From the NCBI GenBank assembly GCA_020975725.1, contig QXJR01000005.1, positions 248,001 through 312,000 on the forward strand: a stretch of 64,000 bases of DNA, in the 5' to 3' direction. This DNA comes from Picocystis sp. L7 (Eukaryota; Chlorophyta; Picocystophyceae; Picocystales; Picocystaceae). The notes below the pieces were generated by a model, which saw only the letters and a list, made by a program, of their open reading frames with translations, was not told the origin of the DNA and searched no databases. The position numbers were made by a program, and so were the translations under genes. This document shows, in pieces, positions 47,301 through 58,200 of this stretch; position 1 is the stretch's first letter, and each line of letters starts with the position of its first letter.

Positions 47301-47776
47301 GCCTATTGAAGGCATAAGCTTGACACCAGCAAAGAACATCCCTATACCAGTAGGTAAGGGCATAGGGGTTGTCCTCGAGCTCGAGACCGGTAAACTTGTC
47401 CGGTTTCTCGAGCGACACCTTCGATATGTTCTTCGAATCTTGTAGGGCTGTACCATATAGACTTATCAAGTGCCGCAAACCTTCACGCTCTGATGGAACC
47501 ATGTCCATCAAAGCTTTCGCATCCGCTTCCATCGGGTTATCCCCTTCGGTAGGGTGCGTTCCGTCTTCGCCATCAGTTTCTTCAACTTCTACGGCTTCCG
47601 ATGCTTGGAGTTCATCAACAAGTTGCTGAAGCTCTGCAACTTTAGCTTCAAGGGACCTCTTTTGGTCCCTTTCTTGCTCAAGCTCCCTTCGTAGGGTGCC
47701 CACGCGGGTGGCATGGTCCCCTTCCTCCATTCCTTGGTAAGCAAGCGAAGTAGAAACAAAGCTAAAGCTTCGACAG

Positions 47777-48318
47777 TGTTACAAAGCGTCCGTGAGGAGC
47801 ACTTTTACACACGTTTCGCTTTGATGAGCTTCGAGCTTCCACGGGCGAAGGTGGGAGAGGCCGGTTGGGCCTTGAAGCGATTCCTTTCTTGTTCGCGCGA
47901 AGGGGGGTTCTTCGGCTCCCTAGCAAGAGGGACACCGCGAGAAAGCTTCCGGTGGTCTTGAAGAGCAGCTGGCGTGTAGAGATGGCGCGCCAAGCTCGTG
48001 GGAGAGGCGACGTGGCTCTCGATGGTCAAGCAAGTTCTCTCTATTTCAAGGCAAGGGTGGCTCCCCTAAGGGCCAGCATAGGAGGGAGCGCTCCAAGCGG
48101 AGCTCCCTCTCAAACCAGCGGTTGCTGGTGGTCACGTGGACCCCGCGTCCCGGTCGAACGGTCCAGCAGTGAGCTTGTGATTCACCGAATCTATCCGGAC
48201 AACATCCTCACCCTTCGTTGTCCCTTTCAAGATTCCGAAAGATTCGCCCGTTGCTAGGCCCCTTTCAGTCCCGGTTCTCCCCAACAATTCGTCGACTAAT
48301 CGAGTGATTAGTCCGGGG
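47777..48318 (-). repeat. Gypsy B 5' LTR (right copy), first piece
   Basis: This piece matches the left LTR from its start. It is interrupted after GATTAGTCCGGGG by the hAT transposon. The last eight bases (48311-48318, GTCCGGGG) are one copy of the hAT target duplication. The LTR resumes at 51569. Confidence 0.92.
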
Positions 48319-48659
48319 CAGGGGTGGGTGCGAAAAGATTTGGGCCGGTGCGAAAAGATGGGTGCGAAATAGGTCGAAGGAGGGGATTTCGCACCGGGTG
48401 CGAAAAGGGCGAAATTCGATTTAGTACTTTTTTAACAACTGCGAAATTGCTTTCATGTCATTACATATCAGACACCTCTGCACACTTCTCCTCCTCTCTA
48501 ACTTCAACCCCCATCGAACAACCGTGCTTTGATAACTCATCCTCGAATCTCACAAGCCCTCTACACCACTAGTAAAACAACGGAATTGGGTTCAGCGATC
48601 TCTTCTTGGAGACCCGCGAGGGCCGTTACCCATACCATGTCCACTTTGTGATGACCGCT

Positions 48660-48745
48660 TCTGCTGGTGCTATGGGAACTGCTGCCACTACTGCCACTGC
48701 TGCCGTGGGAACTGTTGGTGCTATGGGAACTGCTTGAACTACTCG
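48660..48745. repeat. short imperfect repeat in the hAT 3' region
   Basis: GGTGCTATGGGAACTGCT-type units with CTGCCACTA fillers repeat about four times. They lie downstream of the transposase gene on the minus strand. I see no coding meaning. Confidence 0.6.
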
Positions 48746-49038
48746 TGTCAATTCTACTAGGCGTGCGGGTGTGCTTTCTGCACCGCTGCCATCAAGACCT
48801 TGGGATCCCAGTCCGTTTCACCGCTTCTGAGTCCAAGTTGCACTGTGGAGGCTTTCGTGGGAACAGGTGCAGCGACAAAGTCTCTGCCTTGATGCATGGC
48901 AGATAGAGACCACATGAACTCCTCTCCAAGCAACACCTCCATGAAATTTATGTTGCTCCCGCCAGGCTTCAAATCGCTGCATACCACATCTTGCATGAAT
49001 TCTGCAAGACGCTCCTCCCTGCCCTCTTCCTCTGTTGT

Positions 49039-51448
49039 CTAGATAGTGTCCAGCGCTGCTTCAAGGCCCTCATAGTCCACGAGGGGGCCATCCGCCCCAC
49101 TTGCTACATCTGCTTCATTTGCTGCTACTCCTCCTTCTGCTTGTGACGCTGCCAATGCCACCCTTGCTATCTGCTCTGATGTACTGACATAGTTGCTGAC
49201 ATCCGATGATGCAGCCCCTACGAGCGGTAGTGGTTGAGTAGACACAAGCTGCAGGTCTGCATGAAGAGCCTTCTTCCTCCTGTTGGGGTCCATATCTTTG
49301 TTATGGTAAAACAATCTAACAGTGGTCATCTGTTGCAAGGTGGTGAGGCTCAGGGAGTTGCGTGTGTCGCTTTGCAGCCAGCCCATGGTACTGAATATCC
49401 GTTCAAGTGCAGGAGAATGCGGCACAACCTGCAACAAGAGGATGGCCACATGTGCTAGTGCCGGACACTCCCCGCTAACTTGACGCCAATACACCTCCAC
49501 ATCAGCAATTGTTGTGCCGCATGAGAAGGAGGAGGTGGGCCCAACACCTGCGATGTATGCTTGTGGGTCAGCAATGAGCTTGCGAGCATCTGCCTCCGAA
49601 CATTTCCTAGCGTTGGCAATCGTCAACGCCCTCTCGATTAGTTTCTCTCGCATGGTCTTCGGATCGTCGGCGACAGCCAGCAACTTATACCTGGGGTCAA
49701 GCAACAACGCCAACCGGAGCAGCACTGCGTCCATCTCACCCGCCCGTTTCTTGAAGTGTAGCACGCAACTCTGCACCAATGTAGTCGAACCATGGCGGTC
49801 ATGTAGAATGGATGGCTGCTGAGCTAGGTAGAGCCAGTACCGGCAAACAGCCGCTATTGCAACTTGGTCCCGCTGCACAGCCATTACTACCTTGCACACT
49901 GGCCGCAACAACTCGATCAACAGCTTGATCCCACTCCAAAACTCTCTACTCTCGAGGGTCTTGTTCACGGCAAAATGCTTGTTGGGGATGAGGTTGGGCA
50001 CAAGTCTCAAGACTGCACGGAATGCTGGTTCCAAATTCAAGACCGAGGTGAGGCTGCGCTCCACAGAGGTGAACCGTGTTGCGTTGGCAGAGACCAGGCC
50101 TCCACGTTTCAACCGCTGCAGCTGCTGTTGTTCCCTCAACAGCCCGAGAGCACGGTGGCTTGACCTGAAGTATGCCACCAACTTCGGGACCCTGATGATG
50201 AGGTCCTTTGCCCAAGCAATGCTGCAATAACTGCCGAGCAGCAGTGCAAATGCATGCATCATGCAGCGGCCCTCCAGGATGTCGGTGAATCCAGGAACCT
50301 TCACTAGCAACTCTCTCGCTCCCTTCAGATTGGAGGCATTGTCAGTGGTGATCATAGCCACCTTGTCTGCCCCAATTTGCTGTTCAATGACTTTGTGCAA
50401 CTCATCACAAAGTTGCTGAGCTGTGTGTCTGACAGTGGACATGTGGAGCAAGGGCATGAGCTGGGTGGTGCGACCAGGAAGGATGACGTTTACACCATAG
50501 AGACTGGCCATCGAGGCATCTGACCAGCCATCAATGCTAACTGTGAGGTTGTCAGCCTGCTCAATCAAATCTTGGATGCTCCTCTTCACGGTTGCATACT
50601 CACCTAGTAGCAATCGATCTGACAACACCTTGCGACCTGCAAAAGTATGGAGGGGAGGAGCATGATGAGTTAGTAACCTTCTGTCCAACAAACTAGGTAC
50701 ACGAGGCGTAGCAGCCGCAAGCCTGCGACTACGGGGGCTAGAGTAAAGAACGCTTACCTGGGGGCCTGTACCTGGGCTGCAACGCGCTCAAGAAGTCCAG
50801 AAAGAACGGGGCCTCAGCCACGTTGTAAGAAATCCCACAAGCGACGAATGCCAGCAACTGCTTCCGCTCGATGGATGCCTGCAGCTGCGCTGCAAGGTTC
50901 GTATCGACAAAGCTTCCAATGCGGGACTGCAACTTTGCTTTCTTTGCGGCAGAACCGGCAGGCAGTGGCTCCCCTGTCTTCTTAGTCCACGCAGCGTCCT
51001 TTTTTCCAAGCGGGGTAGCCGCTTCTTCCGGATACGAAATATACAGGAGAAACGCATCCTTCACTTCGTCCGGGACGTCCTTGCAACCACGGACCAGGTG
51101 CTTCGCAAGCGTCTCAGTCTTGGCCGCAGTCCCACATACCACTTCGTGGAAGTAGTTGCACACGTGGTCCCTACGCTTGCTGAGGCCCTTTGGATCGCCA
51201 GTCTGGGTAAAATGGGCCTTCACTGCGTTAGGTGGCCTTCCCCTTGCTGGCCCAGACGCAGCGAGGATCTTCACTTCCTCCTCGTCTTCCACCTCCCGCG
51301 TGTTGCTCTCCCAATAAGAGTCACCATTCATCACATTCAGGCCGAAAGATCGCAAGCTGCACGACAATGTTCCCGCTTGAAAGGTTTGTGGGGCACTCGA
51401 GCCGACTTGAGCACACACCCTCTTGCAGATTAATACGTGCATGTTCAA
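49039..51448 (-). CDS. hAT transposase (two exons)
   Basis: A cut-and-paste transposase acting in the nucleus. Exon 1 is 51448-50758 and exon 2 is 50636-49039, giving 762 residues if the first ATG is used (MNGDSYWESN, about 40 residues in, is an alternative). The 121-bp intron (50757-50637) has GTAAGC and TTTTGCAG borders and joins PRYRPP to GRKVLSDRLL in phase 1. Residues about 80-130 resemble a BED-type zinc finger (VKAHF, HVCNYFHEVVC, KHLVRGC). Catalytic residues: D266 (SIDGWSD), D329 (MITTDNASN) and E642 (SPALERIFS, in the C-terminal dimerisation block). A CMMHAFALLL motif follows the second Asp, as in other hAT proteins. The frame ends at TAG, but the same frame then stays open to 48757. 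Confidence 0.9.
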
Positions 51449-51568
51449 GTTTTCGAACAGAAAACCCTAATTCCTCACCTTTTCGCACCGCCCGTTTTCG
51501 ACGACGACGGTGCGATAAGGTGCGAAAAGGTGCGGTGCGAAAATACCCTATTTTTGCACCCACCCCTG

Positions 51569-51678
51569 GTCCGGGGGGATGTCCGATGAACTGATCAGCA
51601 GTTGGGGTCTTGTATCTAACTGCTAGTGGTACAAAGAAGAGCATGGCTTGAAAGGAGTCAGGCTTACCCGGCGTAACA
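51569..51678 (-). repeat. Gypsy B 5' LTR (right copy), second piece
   Basis: The LTR resumes after the hAT with the second copy of GTCCGGGG and runs to GGCGTAACA. Both pieces together, minus one duplication copy, are 644 bp, exactly the length of the left LTR. Confidence 0.92.
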
Positions 51679-52308
51679 CACTGGACGGCAAATGGTGAAC
51701 ATGGTGCCGTCCATGCAGCCTACATAGTGAGCTTCGAGGCACCCGCAGCGCGCCAAGTCGTCCGCAAACAACGGGAGCTGAGCCTCCCACATTTCCAATC
51801 GCACCGCACGCCGCGCGTGTTCGTACACGTGGTCTAGCATCACGTTGTACATCTCCGAAATTGCCGACGGAGGCCTACCGAAAATCTGCGCGAGCTCCAT
51901 GTTGCGCTCACGCCCAGCCAATCGACGAAGGAGAAGGAGGAACGCCTCCTCGCCGCCAAACCGCCTCCTGCACCGCGACCGCAGCACCTCTGGGACCTCC
52001 AGCAACCCTCGCAACTCGGAAATCGCCTCTCGATCGAAGCGGAACCACGACCCCAATTCGTCGTCCGTAAAGGAGTCCATTGTGCGCGGCGTCGAAGCAA
52101 GAGAGCATTGCGGACTCCACCATCCCATCATTTCTCGCAGCAACGCGTCACACTCCGTCGTGATGGTGTCGAATGCAGATGCGAACGCGACACCAAGGCT
52201 AGGAGACTGACACGTCACGACGACGACCAAGGTGCGCATCCTCGCGATCTCCACCCGCATTCGCCGCAGCTGCATGATCTCGAGAATCCTGCCTTTGCGC
52301 TGCGGCAT
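51679..52308 (-). pseudogene. Harbinger H2 transposase, N-terminal part (split by Gypsy B)
   Basis: From the ATG at 52308 this encodes 210 residues. The start MPQRKGRILEIM is shared with H1 and H3; a helix-turn-helix-like stretch follows (FLLLLRRLAGRERNMELAQ, then GRPPSAISEMY), and the part ends just after the first catalytic Asp (GCMDGTMFTICRPV, D200). In the undisturbed gene it would continue at 40807 for a protein of about 376 residues, a usual length for Harbinger transposases. No stop or frameshift is visible apart from the Gypsy B insertion. Confidence 0.88.
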
Positions 52309-52627
52309 GGTGCTTCTCTCCTCCCTCCTTCCCGCCTTCTCGACGTGGCTTTGCTACCGCCGTGGAAGGGGTCCTGTCATGGCCGAGGCCACGAAGGTAT
52401 TATTTTCCTCAACGCATGTGTCCAAATCGATCCATATTGAAGAATAGAGTGTCCTCCTCGTTTCGTTCCTTTTTCGCGGACCCGCAGAGGATCCCCCAAA
52501 ATAGAACCACTATTTGCGGCGAAAACGGACCGGATTTTATTTTCCGGTCGGGAAACCCGGGTCAACGGTCAAAAAATTACGTAATGCAAAACCGGAAGTT
52601 TTTTTTTGGGGGCTTGCCGAATGCCTC

Positions 52628-53640
52628 TCATGGGACAATCTTCCCCATAGGAACGTTTTTCTGCAAATTGCCCAATTTAGATGGGAAAATTGATGCCCAG
52701 CACCCCACCGCCACTTGGGGAAAGCGTGAGTCCTCGGGCTTTTTCTTCGCATATCGCTTGTTTCCCGTTCTTTTTTGTGGTGTGTCCTGGTGATTCGACG
52801 AGCAGAATCCGAATATGAGCTTGGTTAAACCTAGATCGTTTGTCTTCTGGGTGAACTCGGCGCGGCCGGCTTGGGGAGTTCTCCAAATTCACCCTTTTTT
52901 GGGCGTTTTGGGCGGGGGCTGCCCATGCGCTCCACGGCACCGGCCGCATCGTTTTTTGATCCAATTTTTCCCATGCACGTGTTTTGTTTTGACATCTTTC
53001 CTTTCCCCGGCTTTGGCGTTCCGGTTCCCCATGGGCGCTCGGCTGCCCTCGGGCAGGTGTCGAGCAAAGGTGCCGTTTGGGGCCGCCACCACCTCCTCGC
53101 GGATACTCGCCTCTAGAAATTGCGCCAGGACGGATTTGGCCATTTTAAGAACGCCGTTCGAAAGAACACGCCAAGATATATGCAACGAGTTATCGTTCGC
53201 TCGATTTCATCCCATATTCGAAGAGATACGCGCGTCGAAAGGAAGGAGGACCCGCTAGGGGAAACGAGGCAGGATCCAGCCCCGAAAGACCCTGGGACAT
53301 GCACGGGCCTCCCAGCTCTTGCACGGGCTGAGCCAGGCCGAGGTCCGCCGATCGAAACCCCTCAACACGGAGTGCTCTACAACTTCGATTGGAGCATCAA
53401 CGTCCGGAGAGGTCCTCCCGAGGCTCCGAGGATCCTAGAGCGACACCCCCTCTCTCCCTATGAAGAAAAACTGGCGGTGGGGTGTAGGTACCCAAGACAT
53501 GTTCCAATCATGGGACGGAATTCTAATGGGCAAGTTCAGTATTTAATCTCGAGTCGTCAGCTGAGGAAGGAAGCCCTACGAGTTTTCGGACGTGATCACG
53601 CATGGCGCAACGGCGGCAACGGCTAGTCATTCCGCTGATT
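52628..53640. other. unclassified spacer
   Basis: About 1 kb with no recognised gene. It contains homopolymer-rich, AT/GC-alternating sequence up to about 53060. A 168-codon open frame (53120-53626) is rich in Arg and Pro and resembles no family I know. I do not call it a gene. Confidence 0.5.
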
Positions 53641-53641
53641 G

Positions 53642-53817
53642 TGTTGCGCGAGGCAGGCCTGGACCTCCTGTGAAGCCATGCCCTCCTGGTTAAATACCGA
53701 GGGCCTTATGCGGCCCTGGTCTATAGGATCGAGACCCAGGATGGACGAGGGACAACTGTGTCCCCCAGTATCCCACTACGGCTAGCTCGATGGGTTTCGT
53801 ATTGAAGGAGGGTCGCT
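53642..53817 (+). repeat. left arm of a large inverted repeat
   Basis: It starts TGTTGCGCGAGGCAGGCC and ends near TATTGAAGGAGGGTCG. The reverse complement occurs to the right, split by Gypsy D: 62010-62083 holds the outer part and 54443-54560 the inner part. Identity is roughly 85-90 percent by eye. The TG start suggests LTR ends in opposite orientation; a foldback element is the alternative. Confidence 0.65.
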
Positions 53818-53889
53818 CTTGAAGTACCCGAAGTACTAGAGGCAAGGACGACTCCAACCAAGAGGGCTTTCCCTAACGTAGCCCCATCC

Positions 53890-54442
53890 TGTTACAAAGC
53901 GTCCGTAGAGGACGTTGGACACACGGTGGGCACTTGGGACCCTCGACTCTCCACGTGGAGGGAAGACACTCTTCCTTTTCGTTGGGTCCTCTCGTGGACA
54001 ACCAACGCTTTTTCCACTCCCCTTCTTCCGGAGGGAGGGCTTGTTCACGACCTCTTCCACGCCTCTTCCGGCGTGCTGATGGTGCGCGTTCTCTGCTAGT
54101 GGTGCATTGCGGACGTCGCCTCGTTGAGCAAGTTGACAAGTGTGTTACAACGCAAAGGGGGACTACTATGTCCCCCCCTCTCTTTCTCCCTCACCCCCTC
54201 TCACTAGCGGTTGGAAATCGGAGCAAGTGGAGCGGTGTGGCAGCCCACGTGCTCCCTAAGGTTACATCTGACCGTCCATTGGGCTCGCCCCGGGGCAAAC
54301 GTGAGCTGGCAATCGCATCGTCACCGTTCGTACCCCCAGCCCTACCATCTCGAAGGATGGATAGGGGTGGGGTTGAGCCGGTCGGTCGGTCTGTCCCGGT
54401 CGAACTCCCCAGTATCCCTTTCAGGACCTCGTTCTGACTAGG
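53890..54442 (+). repeat. LTR-like block F
   Basis: It starts TGTTACAAAGCGTCCGTAGA, like the LTRs of the A/B family on the plus strand. Its centre (GCCCACGTGCTCC, TTACATCTGACCGTCC) matches LTR-like fragment E. No internal retroelement sequence adjoins it, so a solo LTR is likely. The right limit is approximate. Confidence 0.55.
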
Positions 54443-54560
54443 GACGACCCTCCTTCAATACAATACCCATCGAGCCAGCCGTAGTGGGGTAATGGGGGAC
54501 ACAATTGTGCCTCATCCATCCAGGGTCTCAATCCTATAGACCAGGGCCGCATAAGGCCCT
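54443..54560 (-). repeat. right arm of the inverted repeat, inner part
   Basis: Reverse complement of about 53702-53817 (for example CTATAGACCAGGGCCGCATA against TATGCGGCCCTGGTCTATAG). It ends at the CCCT duplication of Gypsy D. Confidence 0.7.
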
Positions 54561-55207
54561 TGTTGTGGTTCTTGTTACTCGCACGGCAAATCACCGTGCG
54601 GTAAGCTTGGATGAAAGCACTTTTCGTGAGGCGGAGCAAGGTGGCTGGTGTGGTCGCGTGGAGAACCTGAGCACGCTTGAGAGCTGGAGTCAGGAAGGTT
54701 CTGGTTCGATTACAAAGTCCCGTGAGAGGTCCTAGAGAGGTCTCGCACAGGGGGATGGTCTCGCCAGGCCTTATCCGCCCAAGACGGCCAAGGGCCAAGA
54801 TCTCCTGGCGGCTCCTGTGCTCCATCGGATGGTGGAGCACCGGCGACCTGGTCGATGCATCCGGCTGGGGCGCTCCTGGCCGTTCGATCCCTCGATCGGA
54901 TCGAGCCAGTAGATTCGATCCCCCGGTTTCGAGCACCGGATCGTGTGGAGGGCAGCCGACCTGGGGGTCGAAACCTCCACCTGGTCGGGGCACCGATCGG
55001 TGCTGAACCGAGGATCCCGTGAGGGGGAACCTCGCCCCGGTCCGTCTGGTACAGGTGGGGGTTTCCCTACTGTAAGGGAATACCCCAACCCCAACCATCC
55101 ATTCAAGCATGCAAATCCGAGTCCCCTGCCCTTGTGTGGGCGGCTGAGGACAGTAAGGGGAGAAAGAGGCTCCTCGATGGGGGGCCTGGGACGATGAGTC
55201 CCTTACA
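54561..55207 (-). repeat. Gypsy D 3' LTR (left copy)
   Basis: 647 bp, starting TGTTGTGGTTCTTGTTAC and ending GAGTCCCTTACA on the plus strand. It is identical to the right copy apart from one base near 55077. Confidence 0.95.
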
Positions 55208-55241
55208 GTGTCCCGGTTCCCTGCGTAGCAGCAAGAAAACA

Positions 55242-58200
55242 CTAGCTGTATGCCACCGCAACAGGGTTGTAAAGCATGCTTCTGACCTCTGTTGTTGTGT
55301 GGCGAGTCTTGTAACCGTCTGTCCAAAGTACGGTATGTCCATCCGATTGAACGATGCCTTGATAATGTTGCACGCCTTGATCCACTTCAAAAGCGTCCAT
55401 AACCACTGATCCAGGAAGTTTGGTAGGTGGCTGCCACTGCTGTCGTTGACGGGTGCTGTAAGGCATGGATGTCCAAGTCCAGGTGTTTTGCAGTACTGGA
55501 TTCGGTGTAAGCAGGTATGCACCCTGCTTGTGTTGTTCCACTGCATGACGATTGCGTTTGCTGATGCCGCACTCCGGCAAGCATCCATTAGTTTCTTCCA
55601 AGTCCAATATTTCATCCAGGATTGTTGCATCTTCATCAATCCAGTAAGTTTGCTGATCGTGTCCGCGAACCCAGTAGCGTATTGCCTTTGCAGGAAACTG
55701 TGAAAAGTCTCGCACCAAGTACCGTGCAACTGGCCATCGATCCATCGTTGTCTCCTGCACTGAGGTGGGAAGACTGTCCAAGGGCTGTATAGGATGGTCC
55801 AATGGAAAGAGGGACAGATCTGAATCAATCCATGGTAGCAGGCGGTCCACGTGAAAGCGGTTCTGAAAGCGTGTGCCAGGGGGCAGCACTAAACTGTATG
55901 CATCATTGCCAAGTGCTTTATCGATGCAGTACGGTCCTTCCCAGTAAGGTTCGAGCTTCGGGCGATCCTGCGTGTCCTTCAGTCCGTATTGTAACTTTAC
56001 CCAATCACCAGGCTTGAACGTACGAGCAGGAAGATGTTGGGTGGAGGCAGCCTGTTGTTTGGCGCGGTCCACCAGTAAGTCTTGAATGGCACTGTATACT
56101 TTTCTCTGTGCTGTAAGCAATCCAGTGATCATTTTGTTTGGGGAAGTAAGCAGATTTCTTGTTTCAGTACCAGTGGTCACCAACTGCAGGTGCCACGGTA
56201 GGCGGGAAGGGCAGCCATATAGCATTTCAAAGGGGCTGCGTTCCAAAAGCGAGTGCACGCTGTCGTTGTATGCGTGCGCTGCGGCCTGCAAATACTGATC
56301 CCAATTCTCTGGTTTATCGGTCATCGTTCGCAGTGTCTGCAACAGCGTGCGATGTTGGCGTTCGACCGGACCTTGAGACTGTGAATGATAAGGGGTGCCT
56401 GTCTTGTGGCTAGACCCCAAAGCTGTGCAATAAGCAGCGAACAGCTTCCGATAGGCTGGACCATTATCGGTATGTATGATAGTGGGTGTGTGGTACTTGT
56501 ACACCACATTGTCCAGTAAGGCACGAGCTTGACGAGTGGCTGACCATGATGTATGCATGGGAACGTAAACAGCGAACTTCGTAAGCCGATCCACTACCGT
56601 GATCACTGCATTGTGATGATCAGGGGTGAGTGGCAGGCCTTCTACCACATCAAGCACTACTGTATGAAAAGGATGTGGATAATACCTCATTTCTGGCAGC
56701 TGCGGGCGCGCACGGCTGGTGTTTGTAGGCTTCATCCTCTGGCAGGTGGGACACCGTGCCACAAACTGCTTGATGTGGGCCTTCATGCCGGGCCAATAAA
56801 AGTGTCGGCGGGCAGCTTCATATGTACGATGGGCGCCAAAGTGGGCGCGATCGTGCACCAGGTGGAGCATGTCTTGGCGGAGAGCGTTGTCCAAGGGGGC
56901 TTGGAGAATTGCTGGTCCTGCATAGTGTCCCAGTGGTGATGTTGCGTTGTCGCGGAATAAGAGGCCATCTCTGCAGATGTAACCTGGAGGTGGATGCTTC
57001 AGTTTGTTTTGATAGTCTTTGTCATGCAAGATTGCTGTGCGAATACGCGATAGCAGCGGTACGTTGGTGATGTGTGCTGCTGACCCATTGTCGTTGGACG
57101 AGCTGCGCTGCGTCCGTATTGCGTTCACAGAACCACAAGTTGTATTATCTGCACTACGGGTACCTAGCAGTGTACGATTCCACAGCTTGTGCATGTCTGC
57201 AATAAGGACAGCGAGCCAGCCGACGGGGAACGCATTGCCGCACATTCGTCGTCTTGCTGCAGGTGTGATTCTGTGCCCTGCAGTATCTTCAGGCTGCATG
57301 CCTACCAGTTTTTCGCGCTCCTGGATGGAAAGTTCGCGCAGAAGATTGTCTTGTCCCACTACCCAGGTGGTACGCGAACGGTCACTGTGACTGTTGGCGG
57401 AAGCCATGAGTGTTGGGCATTTTAAGCGGGGCAGGCCCCGTGAATCGAGCGGGGGCGTCGATCCCTCTTCCAGGCAGTCCTGCCACGTAAGCGGTACTGT
57501 GGACAGCAAGTCATGATCGGGTTTCGGCGGTGGAAGATTCGTCCAGCAAAGTCTTGTTCGCTGCTGCGGGGAGTATTCATCCATGTGGTGTTCCTGCGGT
57601 TCTCCCAACCACTCGCTGATGCGCTCCAGATCATTCTGCAGGTGGGCTGCGAACGGAGTACACTCTACGATGTAGGAGTGTTCTGTTGGTATACGGGTTC
57701 GTATGTCCCTGATGGCTGTGAATAACTCTCGTGCGTCACGCAGGCCCAATGGCGGGTCTGTGGTTGAAGTGTTGGCACGTGAGAATGGCTGGCAGGGTAC
57801 TCCTGCAATCAGCAAGTCCACCGTGGGAAGTTTCCGGCGATGCGCAAGGGTGCGCACGTCGTTTCCATATCTGAATATATCTTCCCGTATGAAGAGTCCA
57901 GGACGGGTCAAGTGTACTGAGTTGAAGACCCTTTGAATTACTGCTCTACAATCTGGATCTTGTTCCACTGCAATGTAATTGATAGTGAGTGCTCCATCTT
58001 CAGGTATGGCCAGTTCGAGGGCGCGAAGTGTCGTGCCCATTCCTGCACAGAGGTCCAGGATCGTCATTGTTCGTAACGGTACTGCTGCATCGTTCACCGG
58101 ATGACGGGAGAAATAGTCGGCTCCCACATTTTCTTTTCCAGGGCGATACTCTACGCTGAACGGAGCGTAGTACGCTAACTTTTCGATCCAGCGGGCATCG

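Larger units (their letters stand above)
48319..51568 (-). mobile_element. hAT DNA transposon, apparently complete
   Basis: 3250 bp with terminal inverted repeats CAGGGGTGGGTGCGAAAA and CAGGGGTGGGTGCAAAAA (right end, reverse complement). It is flanked by a perfect 8-bp duplication GTCCGGGG (48311-48318 and 51569-51576), the target-site length of the hAT superfamily. Both subterminal regions are packed with GGTGCGAAA motifs in both orientations (48327-48420 and 51475-51550), the kind of arrangement that hAT transposases bind. It carries a single transposase gene with one intron. All hallmarks are present and the gene is open, so it may have been active recently. It inserted into the right LTR of Gypsy B. 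Confidence 0.95.
40812..51678 (-). mobile_element. Ty3/Gypsy retrotransposon B with embedded DNA methyltransferase, broken
   Basis: Minus-strand element of about 7.6 kb (without the nested hAT), flanked by the 4-bp duplication CACT (40808-40811 and 51679-51682). Its LTRs are 644 bp; the right one is split by the hAT. Parts in minus-strand order: gag (about 46510-47730), protease (about 46150-46290), reverse transcriptase (about 45020-45640, KVYMDDILVHS), RNase H (about 44340-44720), methyltransferase (about 43450-44335), integrase (about 42570-43170) and a C-terminal extension (about 41483-42330). It is broken, with about five breaks. Its LTRs differ by about 3 percent by eye, making it the oldest of the four Gypsy copies. 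It splits the H2 transposase gene. Confidence 0.93.
38416..52627 (-). mobile_element. PIF/Harbinger transposon H2 (with Gypsy B and hAT nested inside)
   Basis: Inverted termini face inward: GAGGCATTCGGCAAGCCCCC at 38416 and its reverse complement ending at 52627. The A-runs just inside them also match. Between them lie the two genes typical of Harbinger elements in convergent order, a Myb/SANT-like protein (plus strand) and a DDE transposase (minus strand). Without the nested Gypsy B (40812-51678 plus one 4-bp duplication copy) H2 would be about 3.3 kb, a usual size. The flanking triplets (ATC and TCA) do not show a clean 3-bp target duplication, so the exact ends may be off by a few bases. 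Confidence 0.75.

Noticed and set aside
48324-48572. 82-codon frame at the left end of the hAT
   Set aside because: It covers the terminal inverted repeat and the subterminal GGTGCGAAA motifs, and is not on the strand of the transposase.
53120-53626. 168-codon open frame as a host gene
   Set aside because: Biased Arg/Pro composition, no recognisable domain, no promoter and no similarity to anything else in the window.
57190-58080. Bacterial restriction-modification methyltransferase or contamination
   Set aside because: The domain is in frame between Gypsy RNase H and integrase in four independent insertions of two families, with LTRs and target duplications.
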